NCBI GenBank assembly: GCA_001595385.3
Contig: LVEI03000001.1
Coordinates: forward strand, 434,001-498,000
Direction: 5' to 3'
DNA from: Deltaproteobacteria bacterium GWC2_55_46
GTDB lineage: Bacteria; Desulfobacterota; GWC2-55-46
Length of the DNA: 64,000 bases
In this document: positions 16,215 to 26,178 of the stretch, piece after piece
Layout of the letters: each line of letters opens with the position of its first letter
Position numbering within the stretch: the stretch's first letter is position 1
The notes under the pieces: model-generated
The model's input: only the letters and a program-made list of their open reading frames with translations
What the model was told of the DNA's origin: nothing
Databases searched by the model: none
Made by a program: the position numbers and the translations under genes

Positions 16215-17618
16215 TCAGTCCTCATGGATGGCATACTTGCTGAGCTTGTATCTCATCGACCTGAAAGAGAGACCAAGAAGCTCCGCGGCCCTTTTCTTTA
16301 CTCCACCCGCTTTCTTGAGGGCATCGGTTATTATCGCCTTTTCAAAATCCTCGACGGTCTTTTCAAGGTCCATCCCTCCATCAGGGACGCCAAGGCCCTG
16401 CGCGCCGACAGGCACGACGGAGAGCGCCGGAAGAGACGGCTGAGGCGCCCTCAGATGGTCCGGCAGACTTTCAAGGGCCGCCTCTGTACCCTCTTCAAGG
16501 GTAACAGAGCGCTCGATGATATTTTCAAGCTCCCTGACGTTGCCTGAATAATCATAGTCCATAAGAGAGCGCATGGCCTCTTCAGATATCTTTTTTACGT
16601 CCTTGGCAAGTGCCTTGTTGTACTTCTCTAAAAAATGCCTGCAAAGGTGTGGGATATCCTCCTTGCGCTCCCTGAGAGGCGGCATGGCGATCCTTATGAC
16701 GTTTAGCCTGTAGAAGAGGTCTTCACGGAACCTCCCCGCCTTTACCTCTGATTCGACATCCCTGTTTGACGCGGCGACAAGCCTTATATCGACGCTTATG
16801 TCGTTGCCCCCGCCGACACGCCTGAAGCTCCTCTCCTGTATGAAACGCAGGAGCTTCACCTGCAGATGCAGCGGCAGCTCGGTTATCTCATCGAGGAAGA
16901 GGGTCCCGCCGTCGGCCTGCTCCGCAAGCCCTTCCCTGCTGGCCACGGCGCCGGTAAAAGCCCCCCTCACATGGCCGAAGAGCTCGCTTTCAAGGAGGTT
17001 TTCAGGTATCGCCCCGCAATTGACCGCAACGAAAGGCCTATCCTTCCTGTCGCTCTCGTTGTGTATGGCCCTGGCGATAAGCTCTTTCCCGGTGCCGCTC
17101 TCCCCGCTTATGAAGACGTTGGTCCTTGTCTTGGCAACGCTCATTATGAGAGAGTAGACCTCGGCCATCCTCGGGCTTGTGCCTATGATATTGGAGAAGC
17201 CGAGCCTGGATTTAAGCTCGTTTTTGAGGAGCCTGTTCTCGCGCTCCAGCCTCTTAAGCTCCAGCGCCTTCCTTACGGTGAACTTTACCTCGTCTATATT
17301 GAAGGGCTTGGTGAAATAATCGTAAGCGCCAGCCTTCATCGCGTCGATGGCCGTCTCAACGGAGGCGTAGGCGGTTATCATCACGACGAGGGCTTCGGGG
17401 TCCATTTCCTTCATGGCCTTAAGGAAGTCCACCCCGCCCATCACGGGCATCCTTACGTCAGAGATGACGAGGTCGGCCCCGCGGCTCTTTATCTCTTCGA
17501 GGGCGACAGGGGCCGATTCCACCCCCAACGCGTCATACCCTTCCTTCCTGAGCATTATCTCAAGGAAGTCCCTCATGTCCTTTTCGTCGTCAACTATTAT
17601 TATACGCTGTTTGCTCAT
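16215..17618 (-). CDS. pilR: Sigma-54-dependent response regulator PilR
   Basis: Domain order is receiver, AAA+ sigma-54 activator, and Fis-type helix-turn-helix. The receiver has the acidic pair Asp10/Asp11 and phospho-acceptor Asp54 (VISDVRMP). The AAA+ domain shows Walker A GESGTGKE, GAFTGA (the sigma-54 contact loop) and GGTLFLDEI. The C terminus (KRAAELLGLSFRSMRYKLSKY) is the DNA-binding helix-turn-helix. Length of 467 is typical. It follows pilS by nine bases and sits just before pilA, which has a sigma-54 promoter. Function: activates pilA when phosphorylated by PilS. Confidence 0.93.
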   Translation of the reverse strand: MSKQRIIIVDDEKDMRDFLEIMLRKEGYDALGVESAPVALEEIKSRGADLVISDVRMPVMGGVDFLKAMKEMDPEALVVMITAYASVETAIDAMKAGAYDYFTKPFNIDEVKFTVRKALELKRLERENRLLKNELKSRLGFSNIIGTSPRMAEVYSLIMSVAKTRTNVFISGESGTGKELIARAIHNESDRKDRPFVAVNCGAIPENLLESELFGHVRGAFTGAVASREGLAEQADGGTLFLDEITELPLHLQVKLLRFIQERSFRRVGGGNDISVDIRLVAASNRDVESEVKAGRFREDLFYRLNVIRIAMPPLRERKEDIPHLCRHFLEKYNKALAKDVKKISEEAMRSLMDYDYSGNVRELENIIERSVTLEEGTEAALESLPDHLRAPQPSLPALSVVPVGAQGLGVPDGGMDLEKTVEDFEKAIITDALKKAGGVKKRAAELLGLSFRSMRYKLSKYAIHED

Positions 17619-17627
17619 AGTAACCCG

Positions 17628-19295
17628 CTAAGTAAGAACTGCCCGCTCCTCGATAGGGAGCAATATCCTGAACGTAGCCCCATTGCCAGAAACGCTTAAA
17701 ACCTCTATAAAGCCGTTATGGCTCTGTATTATCCTGTGGACTATAGCGAGGCCAAGGCCGGTGCCCCTGTCCTTCGTGGAAAAGAACGGGTCGAATATCT
17801 TCTTTATGTCCGCTGGCCTGATACCGGCCCCAGTGTCAGCCACCGTCACCTCGACGAAGCCGGCCCCGTCCTTGTCATGCAAGATGCCGCCTTTCGTGGT
17901 ATAGCCTGTAGAGACAGTAAGCCGCCCGCCCGCCTCCATCGCGTGGGCCGCGTTCACGAAGAGGTTCCAGAAGACCTGCCCCAGCTGCCTGGGGTCTCCG
18001 TGGAGCCGGAAGCTGTCGCTTACATGCGTCTCTATGCTTATCCGCGACGCCTCAGGGCAGTTCCTGAAGACCTTTACGGTCTCGTTTATTATGGCCGAAA
18101 GGTCGACTGTCTCGCGAGGCTCTCTGGCGGGCTTGGCGAAAAGGAGGTAGTCGGTTATAAGCAGGTTCAGCCGGTCGGTCTCACGGAGTATTATGTCCAT
18201 GAGCCTCCTGTCGTCGCCGGTGGGGTCGCTATCCTGCCTGAGCATCTGTATCGAGCCGCTTATCGAGGCGAGCGGGTTCCTTATCTCGTGGGCTATGCCT
18301 ACTGAAAGCTCTCCGAGGGCCTTCATCCTCTCGTCCCTCTGGAGCGCCTCCTCCATCTCACGGAGCCGCGTGAGGTCCTGGAATATTATTATGCTGTCAA
18401 CGTCACCGCCCTGCCCCTGCGATATGGTAAAGCCCAGGTATATCTCCTCCCCTGTCTTCTTCCTGAACTTCTCCTCGACCCTGACCCCGCTCATGGCGTA
18501 CTCAAACCCCTTGCCGAGCATGCCCGGGAATATCTCCTCTACGCCCCTGTAATAGACCTCCCGGAGGGTATAGCCGGTGACGTTCTCGGCCTCGCGGTTG
18601 AAGGACGTTATGCGCATCCTGTCGTCAAGCGTCATTATGCCGCTCGTGATGTTCTCCACTATCTGCCTGTTCAGCGCCTCGAGCCGTTCGTAGTCGATCC
18701 CCTTCTCCTCAAGCTCCCTTTCGACCTTTGCCGTCCTCTCGGCGAGGTACCCCGCGAGGTAAGCGACCGTAAAGAAGGCGAGTATGTTCGTGGAGACGGT
18801 CATGAAGACGTCTTCCCACGCCGGGGCGAAAGGGGCGCTTATGAGCTTGTGTTTTATCGGCAGCATCCTGTAGAAGTCCATGTCGATGAGGACCCCGTAG
18901 GCGATGCTGGAGACGGAGGCCGCGTAGAAGCCTCCGCGCTTGTTAAGGAGTATCGCGGCCCCGATAACGGTAAGTGGATAGAGGGCTGGCAGATAGCTTT
19001 CAGTGCCGCCGGTTATATAGACGATTATCGTGGCGAGGGCTATATCGACGGTAAGCTGCGCGTAAGTAAAGAGTTTGAGGTTCCTGACCCTGTTGAGTAG
19101 CAGGGCATAGAGAATGGTGAGGAAGCCTACCGCGGCCACGATGACGTAGAGCGGGAAGAAGTTCACCCTCGAAAAGGAGAACTCCCTTACCTGGAACCAT
19201 GCGGTAACGCCCAGGAAGGCAAGGGCAAGCACCACCCTCAATATCATCATGGCCAGGAGCCTGGCCCTGAGGACCTTCTGGGGGTATGCCTGCAT
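17628..19295 (-). CDS. pilS: Sensor histidine kinase PilS
   Basis: About six transmembrane helices occupy the first 190 residues (for example LLAMMILRVVLALAFLGVTA). A coiled segment and a PAS domain follow (VENITSGIMTLDDRMRITSF). Then come HisKA with the phospho-acceptor in VGIAHEIRNPLASI and HATPase with NLFVNAAHAM, DTGAGI and DRGTGLGLAIV. This matches PilS, the membrane kinase that senses pilin in the membrane and phosphorylates PilR. Its neighbours pilC upstream and pilR downstream support the call. Confidence 0.92.
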   Translation of the reverse strand: MQAYPQKVLRARLLAMMILRVVLALAFLGVTAWFQVREFSFSRVNFFPLYVIVAAVGFLTILYALLLNRVRNLKLFTYAQLTVDIALATIIVYITGGTESYLPALYPLTVIGAAILLNKRGGFYAASVSSIAYGVLIDMDFYRMLPIKHKLISAPFAPAWEDVFMTVSTNILAFFTVAYLAGYLAERTAKVERELEEKGIDYERLEALNRQIVENITSGIMTLDDRMRITSFNREAENVTGYTLREVYYRGVEEIFPGMLGKGFEYAMSGVRVEEKFRKKTGEEIYLGFTISQGQGGDVDSIIIFQDLTRLREMEEALQRDERMKALGELSVGIAHEIRNPLASISGSIQMLRQDSDPTGDDRRLMDIILRETDRLNLLITDYLLFAKPAREPRETVDLSAIINETVKVFRNCPEASRISIETHVSDSFRLHGDPRQLGQVFWNLFVNAAHAMEAGGRLTVSTGYTTKGGILHDKDGAGFVEVTVADTGAGIRPADIKKIFDPFFSTKDRGTGLGLAIVHRIIQSHNGFIEVLSVSGNGATFRILLPIEERAVLT

Positions 19296-19303
19296 CCTGG
19301 CCC

Positions 19304-20524
19304 TTAGCTTCCGGCTGCGCCGGCTATCTGGAATATCGGGAGATAGAGCGCTATGACAAGGCCTCCGACGACGATGCCGAGGAAGGCCATCAGCAATGGC
19401 TCGATAAGGGAGGTCAGCGCCTCGACGGCCTGGTCGACCTCCTCTTCGTAAAAGTCCGCTATCTTCGTGAGCATGGTATCTAGCGCGCCGGTTGACTCTC
19501 CCACAGCTATCATCTGGGTCACCATGCCGGGGAAGACCTTTGTCTCCATAAGCGGGTCGGCAAGGGTCTTGCCCTGGCTGAGCGAGGTGCGCGCCTTGAG
19601 GACCGCCTCTTCTATGATGACGTTCCCGGCGGTCTTGGAGACTATCTCAAGCCCTTCGAGTATAGGCACTCCGCTTGAGAGCATCGTGCCGAGCGTCCTC
19701 GTGAACCTGGCGACGGCGGTCTTTCTTATGAGGTCGCCAAGCACCGGGAGCTTAAGGAAGGTCTTGTCCATGACCCTGCGCCCCTTGGGGGTCTTATAGG
19801 CCCTGTTGAGACCAACTCCTATGCCTACGCCGGTGGCGATGATGGCGTACCAGTAGGACTTAAGTACGTTGCTCATCTTGACGACCATCTGGGTCGGCGC
19901 CGGCAGGGCCTGGCCGAAGCCGGAGAACATATCCTCGAATATGGGGACGACCCAGAGAAGCAGGCCGCTTACTACAAGCGAGGCTATGACGATGACCGCG
20001 GTCGGGTAGGTCATCGCGCTCTTTACCTTGCCCTTGAGCTTCTCGGATTTCTCAAGGAAGGACGATAGCCTGTTAAGTATGGTATCGAGGATGCCGCCGA
20101 TCTCTCCGGCGGCTATGAGGTTGACGTAAAGGTCGTCGAATACCTTCGGGTGCTTCTTGAGCGCGTCGGCGAATGTCGAGCCGCCTTCTACAGAGGATTT
20201 CACGTCGAGGAGGACCTTCTTGAACTCGGCGTTCTCCTGCTGGCTCGCGAGGATATCAAGGCACTGCACGAGCGGGAGGCCGGCGTCTATCATCGTGGCG
20301 AACTGGCGGCTGAAGATGACTATGTCCTTTGTCTTGACGCCCTTGCCAAGGCCGGGTATCTTTATATCGGAGAGCGCGAACCCCGCCTTCTTCTGCGAGA
20401 TGGAGGCGGGCATTATCTGCTGGCGCCTCAAGGCAGCGGTTGCCTGGGCGAGGCTCGCCGCCTCTATTTCCCCCTTTTTCCCATCCCCGCTGAGTGTCCT
20501 GCCGCTGTAGACGAAAATAGGCAT
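19304..20524 (-). CDS. pilC: Type IV pilus inner-membrane platform protein PilC
   Basis: The 406-residue protein has two copies of the type II secretion F domain (FSRQFATMIDAGLPLVQCL and FTRTLGTMLSSGVPILEGL). Its three membrane helices are the usual ones, including PTAVIVIASLVVSGLLLWVV and a last one in LLMAFLGIVVGGLVIALYL. PilC is the platform that couples the PilB and PilT motors to pilin assembly. It begins three bases after pilT. Length is normal and no lesion is seen. Confidence 0.95.
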   Translation of the reverse strand: MPIFVYSGRTLSGDGKKGEIEAASLAQATAALRRQQIMPASISQKKAGFALSDIKIPGLGKGVKTKDIVIFSRQFATMIDAGLPLVQCLDILASQQENAEFKKVLLDVKSSVEGGSTFADALKKHPKVFDDLYVNLIAAGEIGGILDTILNRLSSFLEKSEKLKGKVKSAMTYPTAVIVIASLVVSGLLLWVVPIFEDMFSGFGQALPAPTQMVVKMSNVLKSYWYAIIATGVGIGVGLNRAYKTPKGRRVMDKTFLKLPVLGDLIRKTAVARFTRTLGTMLSSGVPILEGLEIVSKTAGNVIIEEAVLKARTSLSQGKTLADPLMETKVFPGMVTQMIAVGESTGALDTMLTKIADFYEEEVDQAVEALTSLIEPLLMAFLGIVVGGLVIALYLPIFQIAGAAGS

Positions 20525-20527
20525 GGC

Positions 20528-21649
20528 TTACATCGTCCTCCCTGTTGGCGCGCCGGTCCTCAACACGCCAGCGTTAACGAGCATCTGGCGGAGCTCATCA
20601 GGCTCCTGGCTCCTCCCGAGGGCCTCCTCGAGGGTAATAAGCCTCCTGGAGTAAAGGCTCATGAGGCTCTGGTTCATGGTCTGCATCCCGAACTTTGCCT
20701 GGCCAACCTGCATCTGCGAGTAAATCTGGTGTATCTTGTCCTCCCTGATGAGGTTCCTTATGGCGGCGTTCGGCACCATCACCTCGAGCGATATGACCCT
20801 GCCCTTGCCGTCAGCCCTGGGTATCAATAGCTGCGAGAGCACCCCTTCGAGGACGAAGGAGAGCTGCGCCCTTACCTGCGGCTGCTGGTCAGCGGGAAAT
20901 ACGTCCACGATCCTGTTTATGGTCTGCACGCATGAGTTGGTGTGAAGGGTCGCGAAACAAAGGTGGCCCGTCTCGGCGATGGTGAGCGCGGTCTCGATGG
21001 TCTCCATGTCCCTTAGCTCTCCGAGGAGCACCACGTCCGGGTCCTGCCTGAGGATATACTTCAACGCCTTTTTGAAGGCGTGCGTGTCGTACCCGACCTC
21101 CCTCTGGTTCACGAGCGCCATCTTGGAGTTATGGAGGTACTCTATAGGGTCCTCGACGGTTATTATGTGCTCTGCCCTTTCGGTGTTTATCTTGTCTATG
21201 ATTGACGCGAGCGTCGTGGACTTGCCGCTCCCGGTGGGGCCAGTGACGAGTACGAGGCCGCGCGGCTTCTTCGAAAGGTCTTCCATTATGGGCGGAAGGC
21301 CAAGCTCCTGGAAGGACATGATCTTAAAGGGGATGGTCCTGAAGGCGCCGGCCACGGTGCCCCTCTGGACGAAGAGGTTGCCCCTGAAACGGGAGAGGCC
21401 CTTGATGCCGAATGAGAAATCCAGCTCGTTTTCCTCTTCGAACTTATGCTTCTGGGCGTCTGTCAGAATGGAGTAGCAGAGCTGCTTTGATTCAATGCCT
21501 GTTAACGCCGGGGTGCTCATCGGGGCCAGTTTGCCGTGAAGCCTTATCCTCGGAGGCGAGCCAGCCGTTATATGCAAATCGCTTCCGCCCTGGTCGATCA
21601 TCACCCGCAGAAGCTCCTGAATATTGTATTTATTGCCTTCAACCGCCAT
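20528..21649 (-). CDS. pilT: Type IV pilus retraction ATPase PilT
   Basis: Secretion ATPase of the PilT group: Walker A GPTGSGKST, the AIRNLIREDKIHQIYSQMQ segment and the C-terminal region with ALGRSQEPDELRQML are diagnostic. The Asp box (ILRQDPDVVLLGELRD) and His box (AETGHLCFATLHTN) are complete. The frame is open to 21748, but ATG at 21649 has GGGAGAGG upstream and begins at the conserved region, giving 373 residues. It powers pilus retraction and twitching. It lies 112 bases downstream of pilB. Confidence 0.94.
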   Translation of the reverse strand: MAVEGNKYNIQELLRVMIDQGGSDLHITAGSPPRIRLHGKLAPMSTPALTGIESKQLCYSILTDAQKHKFEEENELDFSFGIKGLSRFRGNLFVQRGTVAGAFRTIPFKIMSFQELGLPPIMEDLSKKPRGLVLVTGPTGSGKSTTLASIIDKINTERAEHIITVEDPIEYLHNSKMALVNQREVGYDTHAFKKALKYILRQDPDVVLLGELRDMETIETALTIAETGHLCFATLHTNSCVQTINRIVDVFPADQQPQVRAQLSFVLEGVLSQLLIPRADGKGRVISLEVMVPNAAIRNLIREDKIHQIYSQMQVGQAKFGMQTMNQSLMSLYSRRLITLEEALGRSQEPDELRQMLVNAGVLRTGAPTGRTM

Positions 21650-21761
21650 GAACCTCTCCCCCTTAAGTTGCACGTTCTTACGCAGTCTACCTGAAAATCT
21701 TAGATAATAAAGCGCTCCGGCGTAAGGACAAAAGTTACAAGGCCGCAATAAAGTCCCGGCC

Positions 21762-23459
21762 TCAGTCGGCCATGGTCACCCTCAAGACCTCTTCGAGAGT
21801 CGTGACACCCTCGCCAGCCTTGGTCACGCCGCTCATCCTCAAGCTCTTCATCCCGTCTTTTATGGCCGCCCTCTTTATCTCGACCGAGGAGGCCCCGTTA
21901 AGGACCAGGTCTTTTATCGTATCGGTAAACGGCATTACCTCGTAGAGGGCGATCCTGCCCTTGTAGCCGCTCCCTCCGCACGTGGCGCAGCCGTTCCCCT
22001 TGCATATCTCCATTTTTTTGGCCTCCTCTGGCGTGACACCCAGGTCAAGGAGCACCTTTTCAGCTATCGGTGCCTTTACCCTGCAGTCCTTGCAGATCTT
22101 CCTGGCAAGCCTCTGCGCCAATATGAGGTTGCATGACGACGATACGAGGAAAGGCTCTATGCCCATGTTAAGCAGCCTGTTTACAGTCGAGGGCGCGTCG
22201 TTGGTATGGAGGGTGGAAAGCACCAGGTGGCCGGTAAGGGCCGCCTTTATCGCTATCTCGGCAGTTTCGTAGTCCCTTACCTCTCCGACCATTATGATGT
22301 CCGGGTCCTGACGCAGGAAACTCCTCAATGACGCCGCGAAGTTAAGCCCGATGTCCTCATGCATCTGGACCTGGTTGATGCCCATGAGGTTGAACTCGAC
22401 CGGGTCTTCAGCCGTGGATATGTTCTCGCTTATCTTGTTAAGCTCGGACAACGCCGAGTAGAGCGTAGTAGTCTTTCCGCTTCCGGTGGGGCCCGTTACC
22501 AGCACGATGCCCCAAGGCCTGTGAATGGCACCCATGAAGTCTTTTAATGCCTTCTCCTCGAATCCGAGCTTGGTCATGTCGAGCTGGAGGTTCGCTTTAT
22601 CGAGGAGCCTGCAGCAGACCTTCTCGCCAAAAAGGGTGGGAAGGACCGAGACCCTGTAGTCCATCTCCTTGTTCTTCGAGAGCTTGAGCTTTATCCTGCC
22701 GTCCTGCGGGAGCCTCCTCTCGGCGATGTCCAGGTTGCTCATTATCTTTATCCTGGAGACTATCGCGTTCTTGAGCTTCATGGGAGGCTTCATCACCTCC
22801 ATCAGGACGCCGTCTATCCTGTACCGTACGCGGAAGTGCTTTTCGTAAGGCTCGATGTGTATGTCGCTCGCGCCCTTTTTTATGGCGTCGGTCAGGATGA
22901 GGTTGACGAGCTTTACAACAGGCGCGTCCTCTACCGCCTTCTTGAGGTCCGAGAGGTCTACCTCTTCCTCTTCCTTGATGACCTCCATCTCGCCCTCGTC
23001 GAACTCCGTGAGCACCCCTTCGAGGCCCATCTCAGGGGTCTCGTAATACTTCTCGATGGCGCTCTTTATGGCGGTGTCAGAGGCCACAAGCGGCTCGACG
23101 TTATAGCCAGTGAGGAACTTTATGTCGTCTATGGCGAATATATTCGAGGGGTCGGCCATCGCGACGACCAGTGTAGAGCCGGTCCTGGTGACCGGTATTA
23201 CCTGGTATTTCTGGGCAACGTCCTCAGGGATGAGCTTTACTATCTCGTGGTCTACTTCCTGGACGGAAAGGTCAATGGTGGGGATACCGTACTGCCTGCT
23301 TAAAAAAGAGGTGAGGTCCTTTTCGGTAATATAGCCGAGCTTCGCGAGGTTAAAGCCAAGCCTTCCCCCGCTCTTTTTCTGCTCATCTATCGCCTTCTTC
23401 AGCTGCTCCGGCGTGATGAGTCTTTCCCTTAGAAGAAGCTCGCCTATCCTGTCTGTCAT
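21762..23459 (-). CDS. pilB: Type IV pilus assembly ATPase PilB
   Basis: The N-terminal MshEN/GSPII-E domain (IGELLLRERLITPEQL) precedes the secretion ATPase core with Walker A GPTGSGKTT, the Asp box and the His box. A tetracysteine zinc site (CKDC and CATC) lies near the C terminus, as in PilB. A TTG at 23483 is in frame, but ATG at 23459, preceded by AGGGA, is the likely start (565 residues). It drives pilin polymerisation. It is the first gene of pilB-pilT-pilC-pilS-pilR. Confidence 0.95.
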   Translation of the reverse strand: MTDRIGELLLRERLITPEQLKKAIDEQKKSGGRLGFNLAKLGYITEKDLTSFLSRQYGIPTIDLSVQEVDHEIVKLIPEDVAQKYQVIPVTRTGSTLVVAMADPSNIFAIDDIKFLTGYNVEPLVASDTAIKSAIEKYYETPEMGLEGVLTEFDEGEMEVIKEEEEVDLSDLKKAVEDAPVVKLVNLILTDAIKKGASDIHIEPYEKHFRVRYRIDGVLMEVMKPPMKLKNAIVSRIKIMSNLDIAERRLPQDGRIKLKLSKNKEMDYRVSVLPTLFGEKVCCRLLDKANLQLDMTKLGFEEKALKDFMGAIHRPWGIVLVTGPTGSGKTTTLYSALSELNKISENISTAEDPVEFNLMGINQVQMHEDIGLNFAASLRSFLRQDPDIIMVGEVRDYETAEIAIKAALTGHLVLSTLHTNDAPSTVNRLLNMGIEPFLVSSSCNLILAQRLARKICKDCRVKAPIAEKVLLDLGVTPEEAKKMEICKGNGCATCGGSGYKGRIALYEVMPFTDTIKDLVLNGASSVEIKRAAIKDGMKSLRMSGVTKAGEGVTTLEEVLRVTMAD

Positions 23460-23478
23460 CGTCCCTGATAGTTTGAGT

Positions 23479-23491
23479 GACAAAAATTGTC
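23479..23491. promoter_or_regulatory. Palindrome upstream of pilB
   Basis: GACAA-AAA-TTGTC is a perfect inverted repeat 20 bases upstream of the pilB start. Its half sites resemble the TGTCA sites upstream of pilA. It may be an operator of the pil operon. Confidence 0.35.
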
Positions 23492-23597
23492 GTTAGTATC
23501 GTATTAAATTAAGTCCCTGATGTCAAGGTAAATAGGCCGTCAGATATTGGCGCTAACGGCCCGAAAATAAAGGAGATTAAGGGCTTTCCGGGCACAT

Positions 23598-23972
23598 TCA
23601 GGCGTATTTTACTGCGGTGTTTACTATTTCCTCGGAGAAAAAGGGCTTCCTGATGTAGACGTCTATCATCCCCTCTTTTACCCCCTCGAAGATAGCCTTG
23701 TCCGCATCCTTGAAATAGCCTGTAAAGAGCACAACCTTAGCGCCTGGCTTCCTCTTCCTGATCTGCCTGAACGTCTCCAGGCCGCTCATGGCCGGCATCA
23801 CCATGTCCAGGAATATCAAGGAATAATCAGCAGTTTCAAGCTTCTGAAGCGCCTCGCTCCCGGATGTAGCGTAGCTTGCCTCAAACCCCGCGTCCTTGAG
23901 CATCTCTGACATGCCTATGCCGACAGTCTCCTCGTCGTCCACGATGAGGACCTTTTTCGCCATTTGGGCCAT
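23598..23972 (-). CDS. Single-domain response regulator (CheY-like)
   Basis: A stand-alone receiver domain of 124 residues. It has the acidic pocket VDDEETVG, the phospho-acceptor Asp in SLIFLDMVMP, Thr in VVLFTGYF and Lys in IRKPF. There is no output domain, so it must signal by protein contact. ATG at 23972 is preferred because AGGAGG lies eight bases upstream. It follows the heme-binding histidine kinase gene by 144 bases on the same strand and is the probable partner. Confidence 0.87.
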   Translation of the reverse strand: MAQMAKKVLIVDDEETVGIGMSEMLKDAGFEASYATSGSEALQKLETADYSLIFLDMVMPAMSGLETFRQIRKRKPGAKVVLFTGYFKDADKAIFEGVKEGMIDVYIRKPFFSEEIVNTAVKYA

Positions 23973-24116
23973 AAACCAGCCTCCTTTTATATCGGCATCT
24001 ATCACGATACCTTGAAAAACATTTGAAGCTCCGCGGAAGAGCGCGGGGAATTGTCGACATGCAATGGAAAATAGGACCATTGCATGTCTGCTTGCTTGAC
24101 CCCGCCGCGGGCCTGT

Positions 24117-26078
24117 TCACTCCCCCTTGTGAACAGGGAGGGATATCCTGAAGACAGCCCCGCCGCAAGGGTGCTCTTCGACCGAGATCTTCCCGCCGTG
24201 CTCCTTTATTATGCTCTGCGAGATGGAAAGGCCAAGCCCGATATTGTGCCCGCCTCCCTTCTCCTTTGTCGTAAAGAACGGGTCGAATATCTTATCCCTG
24301 ATATCCGGGGGCACCCCTGGGCCCGTGTCACGGAACTCCGCCGTCGAATACCTGTTGCCATTGTCTTCCGTCACCAGCGTCTTGATGAATATACTGCCGC
24401 TTCCGCCTATGGCGTCCCTCGCGTTCTTGAGTATGTTGAGTATTACCTCCATTATCTGCCCCTTGTTGCCCAAGACCTGCGGCAGCTCTCTGTCGAACTG
24501 CTCCACTATCTCTATGCCCCTGGTCTTTATCTCAGAGGTGAATATGGTGAGCGTGCCCCTTACGGCCTCGTTCAGGAACATCGGGGCAAAGCCGGCCTTC
24601 GACGGCCTGGAATAGGTGAGCATGTCGAGTATTATGTACTTCGACCTCACGGCCGCGTCCTTTATCTTATCGAGCAGGAAGTAGCTTGGGTTCTCCTTGC
24701 CGAGCCTGGACATGAGCACCTCTGTTATGGAGAGGATGCCGGCAAGGGGGCTGTTGAGCTCATGGGCGATCCCCGCCCCCATCTCGCCGAGGCTTACGAG
24801 CTTTGCCGACTGGATGAGCCTCTGCTCGGAAAGCTGAAGCCTTCCGTACGCCTCTACAAGATCTCTTAGGGACCTGTCAAGCTCGGAGGTCCTTTTTTGA
24901 ACGGTCCCCTCAAGCTCCTGAACGTGCCTTCTAATCGTCTCCTCAAAGCCCTTTCTCTCTGATATGTCCCTCCATATCTCCTGTACGCACTTCCTGTCCT
25001 TTAACTCCAGGACCGATGCGGCGACCTCTACCGGCACCGTAGATCCGTCCTTTCTCCTGACCAGCGCTTCATGCAGGTAGCCTTTGCCTTCGGCTGTCCA
25101 CCTTGAGACCGCCTCCCTGTAATCGGCTATGGCAGGGGCCTCGTAGAGGCTCTCCGGAGATAACCCGAGGAGCTCTTCCCTCGAGTAACCGAGGAGGCGG
25201 GAAGCGGCAGGGTTGGCCTCTACATATTTCATGGTATCGAGGTCGATGAGCACGATGACGTCGGTTGCCGCATTGACGAGCTTCGAGTACTTCTCACTCA
25301 AGTCCCTGATCTCGGAGGTACTTCTCAACAGTGTGTCGGCCATCCTGTCGAAGGCCTCGCCGACCAGCTCAAGCTCGTCCCCGGTCTTGATCCCCACCCT
25401 GAAATCGAGCCTGCCCTCCGAGAGCGACTCGGCGGCTTCTTTTAACCTGGCAAGCGGGGCAAGCATGCGCCTGTGGACGAGCGCGAGCACGGCTAAAGAG
25501 ATAGCCAGCAGTATGCCCCCTCCCAACAAGAGGAACTCCAGGTTATGCGATGCTATTATCTCTTCATATCCCTTGAGCGACACGTAAAGCGAAACGGCTA
25601 CAGAGACAGCCCCCAGGACCTCGCCCTCCCTGGCCCTGTGGCAGCTCAAGCACCCCCGCTCAGCGAAGACGGGCCTTACGCTGCGCGCCACCATATAGCC
25701 CTTTTCTACCTCGTATATCCCGGTCGACCCCTTGCCTGCCAATGCCATCCTGTCAATCTCATCGACCGGGCCCTCGTCCAATTCGACGCCATACTGCCTG
25801 TCTATCGCTTCGCCGTGCATGACCCGTAAATCCTCGATGCCAGGCAGCTGCCTGTACCTTTCTATGATAGCCTTGTTCTCGGCGCGGCCTCCGCCGAGGC
25901 GCATGGAGATATGAAGCTGTTCGAAGATGGCCGCGGAAAGTTTACCGGCCTCTCCGAGCGCCACCTCCTCAAGGAGCGTCGAGCTCGACCACCGGTCAAC
26001 GTACATAAGCGCCAGCAGGCCGGCGATAAGGATAGTCCCTATGTAAAGGGTAAACCTTTTGGTAAGGTTGATACGCAT
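24117..26078 (-). CDS. Membrane sensor histidine kinase with periplasmic c-type heme site
   Basis: Order: transmembrane helix (about 11-26), a periplasmic domain ending in a CLSCH heme c motif (DUF3365/Tll0287-like), a second helix, HAMP, PAS, HisKA and HATPase. The phospho-acceptor His is in GAGIAHELNSPLAG, and the catalytic domain shows NILKNARDAI, DTGPGVP and GLGLSIS. A bound heme suggests that it senses redox state, oxygen, NO or a similar ligand. It is followed by a single-domain response regulator gene on the same strand. The heme attachment is a motif-based inference. Confidence 0.88.
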   Translation of the reverse strand: MRINLTKRFTLYIGTILIAGLLALMYVDRWSSSTLLEEVALGEAGKLSAAIFEQLHISMRLGGGRAENKAIIERYRQLPGIEDLRVMHGEAIDRQYGVELDEGPVDEIDRMALAGKGSTGIYEVEKGYMVARSVRPVFAERGCLSCHRAREGEVLGAVSVAVSLYVSLKGYEEIIASHNLEFLLLGGGILLAISLAVLALVHRRMLAPLARLKEAAESLSEGRLDFRVGIKTGDELELVGEAFDRMADTLLRSTSEIRDLSEKYSKLVNAATDVIVLIDLDTMKYVEANPAASRLLGYSREELLGLSPESLYEAPAIADYREAVSRWTAEGKGYLHEALVRRKDGSTVPVEVAASVLELKDRKCVQEIWRDISERKGFEETIRRHVQELEGTVQKRTSELDRSLRDLVEAYGRLQLSEQRLIQSAKLVSLGEMGAGIAHELNSPLAGILSITEVLMSRLGKENPSYFLLDKIKDAAVRSKYIILDMLTYSRPSKAGFAPMFLNEAVRGTLTIFTSEIKTRGIEIVEQFDRELPQVLGNKGQIMEVILNILKNARDAIGGSGSIFIKTLVTEDNGNRYSTAEFRDTGPGVPPDIRDKIFDPFFTTKEKGGGHNIGLGLSISQSIIKEHGGKISVEEHPCGGAVFRISLPVHKGE

Positions 26079-26178
26079 ACTGGGGAGCTACGCTCCTGTC
26101 AGGGGTTTTTGAGGGTTTGCGGGGAAGAGGCCAAGGACGATGTCGCTGTGGGAATTCTATCGACGAACTGCTGACTTG

